Positions 14,823 through 16,095 of a stretch of 16,095 nucleotides of DNA are shown here, in pieces. Under the pieces are notes generated by a model. It did not search any database, had not been told where the DNA came from, and worked only from the letters and a program-made list of their open reading frames with translations. Made by a program: the position numbers and the translations under genes. The stretch spans positions 1-16,095 of the forward strand of contig CAYPNT010000069.1 of the NCBI GenBank assembly GCA_964412235.1. Reading direction: 5' to 3'. How positions within the stretch are numbered: position 1 is the stretch's first letter; each line of letters opens with the position of its first letter. Source of the stretch: JAYZQT01 sp964412235. Its GTDB lineage: Bacteria > Pseudomonadota > Alphaproteobacteria > MPNO01 > UBA830.

Positions 14823-14867
14823 TTTATAGTCGTTTTAAGTAGAATTTACTTTATAGGTCGTTTTGAA
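14823..14867 (+). promoter_or_regulatory. Repeat-rich promoter/leader of the VanA-like gene
   Basis: Two near-identical direct repeats, TTTATAGTCGTTTTAA (14823-14838) and TTTATAGGTCGTTTTGAA (14850-14867), flank and overlap an inverted repeat AAGTA-GAATT-TACTT (14837-14851). The second copy ends exactly at the start codon. The copies are 27 bp apart. The arrangement suggests an operator or a duplicated promoter segment in the 137-bp gap between the divergent GST and VanA-like genes. Confidence 0.45.
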
Positions 14868-15884
14868 ATGTTTCCCACGAATATTTGGTACTGCGCTGCT
14901 CGGGCGACGGAATTATCTACCCAACCCTTGGAGAGAATTATTTGCAATGAGCCAATTGTATTTTTTCGAACCGCTGTTTCGGGTGATTATGTAGGTCTAG
15001 AGAATCGCTGTCCTCACCGCCAAGCCCCCTTATCTATGGGCAAGGTCGTCGGCGACGAAATTATGTGTATCTATCATGGTTGGACGTTAGACAAAAATGG
15101 AAGATGTACCCACGTTCCACATCAAGGCAATGTGTCTTCAAACGCCACCGTCAAGAGGTATCCAGTTTCTGAGAAATGGGGGTTCGTTTGGGTTTGGTTG
15201 GGTGAACAGGATAATGCGGATGAAACTTTGATACCAGACATGCCGTGGCTTACGGCAGATGACAGGTCAGCGGTGTTAAGCCGGTTTTACGTTAAAGCTA
15301 ATTATCAATTGATGGCAGATAACCTACTCGATGTTTCTCATTCTGATTTTCTGCACGCATCAACGTTTGGTTCACAGGCTGGCAGAAAAGGTGAAACCGA
15401 TAACGTGCGACAAGAAATGGAGGTTGAAACTGACAATTTGTCCGTTCGGTGTGTTCGTACGTTACGGGACGTGACGCTAAGCCCCATGTCGGCTGCGTGG
15501 GGTGGTTTCACAAAAAATGTTACGCGCACTCATCGTCAAAAATGGCTTCCCCCTAACACCGTAAATATTGAGTTGATAATAGAAAATGAGGAAAACAAGA
15601 TTACAATTAATCATGATCACATAATGACCCCTGAAACAGAGGCGAGTTGCCATTACTTATTTGCGTTTACACGCGATTATAATCTTGAAAAAGGTTACCC
15701 AAGTGACGAAGACGTTCGACGTGAACAAGAAACGGTCATCGGAGGAGAAGACGTTCCTATGGTTGAAGCACAGCAAAGAAATAAGGAACGGTTTGGTAAT
15801 CCAGAAGATATCCCCGGGCAGGCCGACAAATTTTTAATAGCGGTTCACAAAAGAATTCGTGAACTTTATCCCGTTCCTAGTTAA
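14868..15884 (+). CDS. VanA-type Rieske oxygenase (aromatic O-demethylase / carboxyl-aromatic monooxygenase family)
   Basis: 338 residues from ATG 14868. Rieske ligands are CPH at 48-50 and CIYH at 67-70. The non-heme iron motif DNLLDVSHSDFLH carries Asp155, His158 and His163. The N-terminus (MFPTNIWYCAARATEL) and the length match the vanillate O-demethylase oxygenase / phenoxybenzoate and related group, single-component-type terminal oxygenases of about 340-350 residues with no beta subunit. They use a VanB-type reductase, which is not in the window, to demethylate or hydroxylate small aromatic acids. Divergent from the GST gene; the TauD-like gene follows 60 bp downstream on the same strand, probably in one operon. 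The actual substrate is not readable from sequence. Confidence 0.88.
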   Translation: MFPTNIWYCAARATELSTQPLERIICNEPIVFFRTAVSGDYVGLENRCPHRQAPLSMGKVVGDEIMCIYHGWTLDKNGRCTHVPHQGNVSSNATVKRYPVSEKWGFVWVWLGEQDNADETLIPDMPWLTADDRSAVLSRFYVKANYQLMADNLLDVSHSDFLHASTFGSQAGRKGETDNVRQEMEVETDNLSVRCVRTLRDVTLSPMSAAWGGFTKNVTRTHRQKWLPPNTVNIELIIENEENKITINHDHIMTPETEASCHYLFAFTRDYNLEKGYPSDEDVRREQETVIGGEDVPMVEAQQRNKERFGNPEDIPGQADKFLIAVHKRIRELYPVPS

Positions 15885-15944
15885 CGTGACGAAACCTTTT
15901 TCCAAGGTTACTTTAGGCCGAACCACGTGTAGCAGGAGTGTCTG

Positions 15945-16095
15945 ATGGTTTTATCAGTACGACGACTATCAAAGGCCTTAGGAGCAGAAGTTTCTGGGAT
16001 TGATTTACGACAACCCATCCAAGATGCCATAAAGGCTGAATTACAGCAGGCGTTGCTTGATCATCACTTCATCGTGGTTCCCGGACAAGAGTTAA
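15945..16095 (+). CDS. TauD/TfdA-family alpha-ketoglutarate-dependent dioxygenase, N-terminal part (partial)
   Basis: First 50 residues from ATG 15945, with AGGAG (15934-15938) 6 nt upstream; the gene runs off the window. The start VLSVRRLSKALGAEVSGIDL followed by ALLDHHFIVVPGQ is the typical N-terminus of TauD/TfdA enzymes, which use alpha-ketoglutarate and Fe(II) to hydroxylate and thereby cleave substrates such as taurine, aryloxyacetates or alkyl sulfates. The catalytic HxD...H residues are beyond the window end. Position behind the VanA-like oxygenase suggests a shared catabolic operon. Confidence 0.85.
   Translation, partial: MVLSVRRLSKALGAEVSGIDLRQPIQDAIKAELQQALLDHHFIVVPGQEL

Noticed and set aside
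1..16095. CRISPR array, insertion sequence, integrase or phage genes
   Set aside because: I saw no regularly spaced repeats, transposase or integrase motifs, or terminal inverted repeats anywhere in the window.

Overview
The window looks like chromosomal DNA of a moderately AT-rich alphaproteobacterium, probably an uncultured Rhodospirillales- or SAR116-like lineage. The evidence is the gene order in the left third: end of a membrane pyrophosphatase, bamE, a Cbp3-type cytochrome bc1 chaperone, yceD (DUF177), rpmF, plsX, fabH, ihfA and a MerR-type regulator. I recognise this as a typical alphaproteobacterial housekeeping neighbourhood. The taxon is inferred from synteny and protein character, not from a database search.

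Positions 1-5232 are this core. The hppA tail (+) and bamE (-) converge. From 843 to 5232 a dense run of + strand genes covers respiratory-complex assembly, ribosome and rRNA maturation (yceD, rpmF), phospholipid and fatty-acid initiation (plsX, fabH), and two DNA-binding proteins (ihfA, MerR-like).

From about 5233 to the end the content changes to accessory catabolic genes. A - strand set (DUF1989 protein, a MetE/UROD-fold protein, a RidA-family protein) is divergent from a + strand pair encoding an anthranilate-type Rieske ring-hydroxylating dioxygenase (alpha and beta). Their shared 235-bp intergenic region carries a perfect 8-bp inverted repeat. A - strand pair of overlapping genes (13532 to 9739) encodes a heterodimeric ABC exporter with one degenerate and one canonical ATP site. 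Further right are a short basic ORF and a glutathione S-transferase gene interrupted by one in-frame TAA (both -). These are followed on + by a VanA-type Rieske oxygenase and the start of a TauD/TfdA-like dioxygenase that runs off the window.

My reading of the right-hand 11 kb is a locus for uptake/efflux and oxidative breakdown of one or more small, possibly nitrogen-containing or methoxylated aromatic compounds. Two Rieske oxygenases, a TauD-like enzyme, a GST, an imine deaminase (RidA), a DUF1989 protein (a family with carboxyguanidine deiminase members) and a MetE-like protein that keeps an HxC...C zinc-type signature lie together. No ferredoxin, reductase or transcriptional regulator for these oxygenases is in the window. 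The substrate cannot be fixed from sequence alone.
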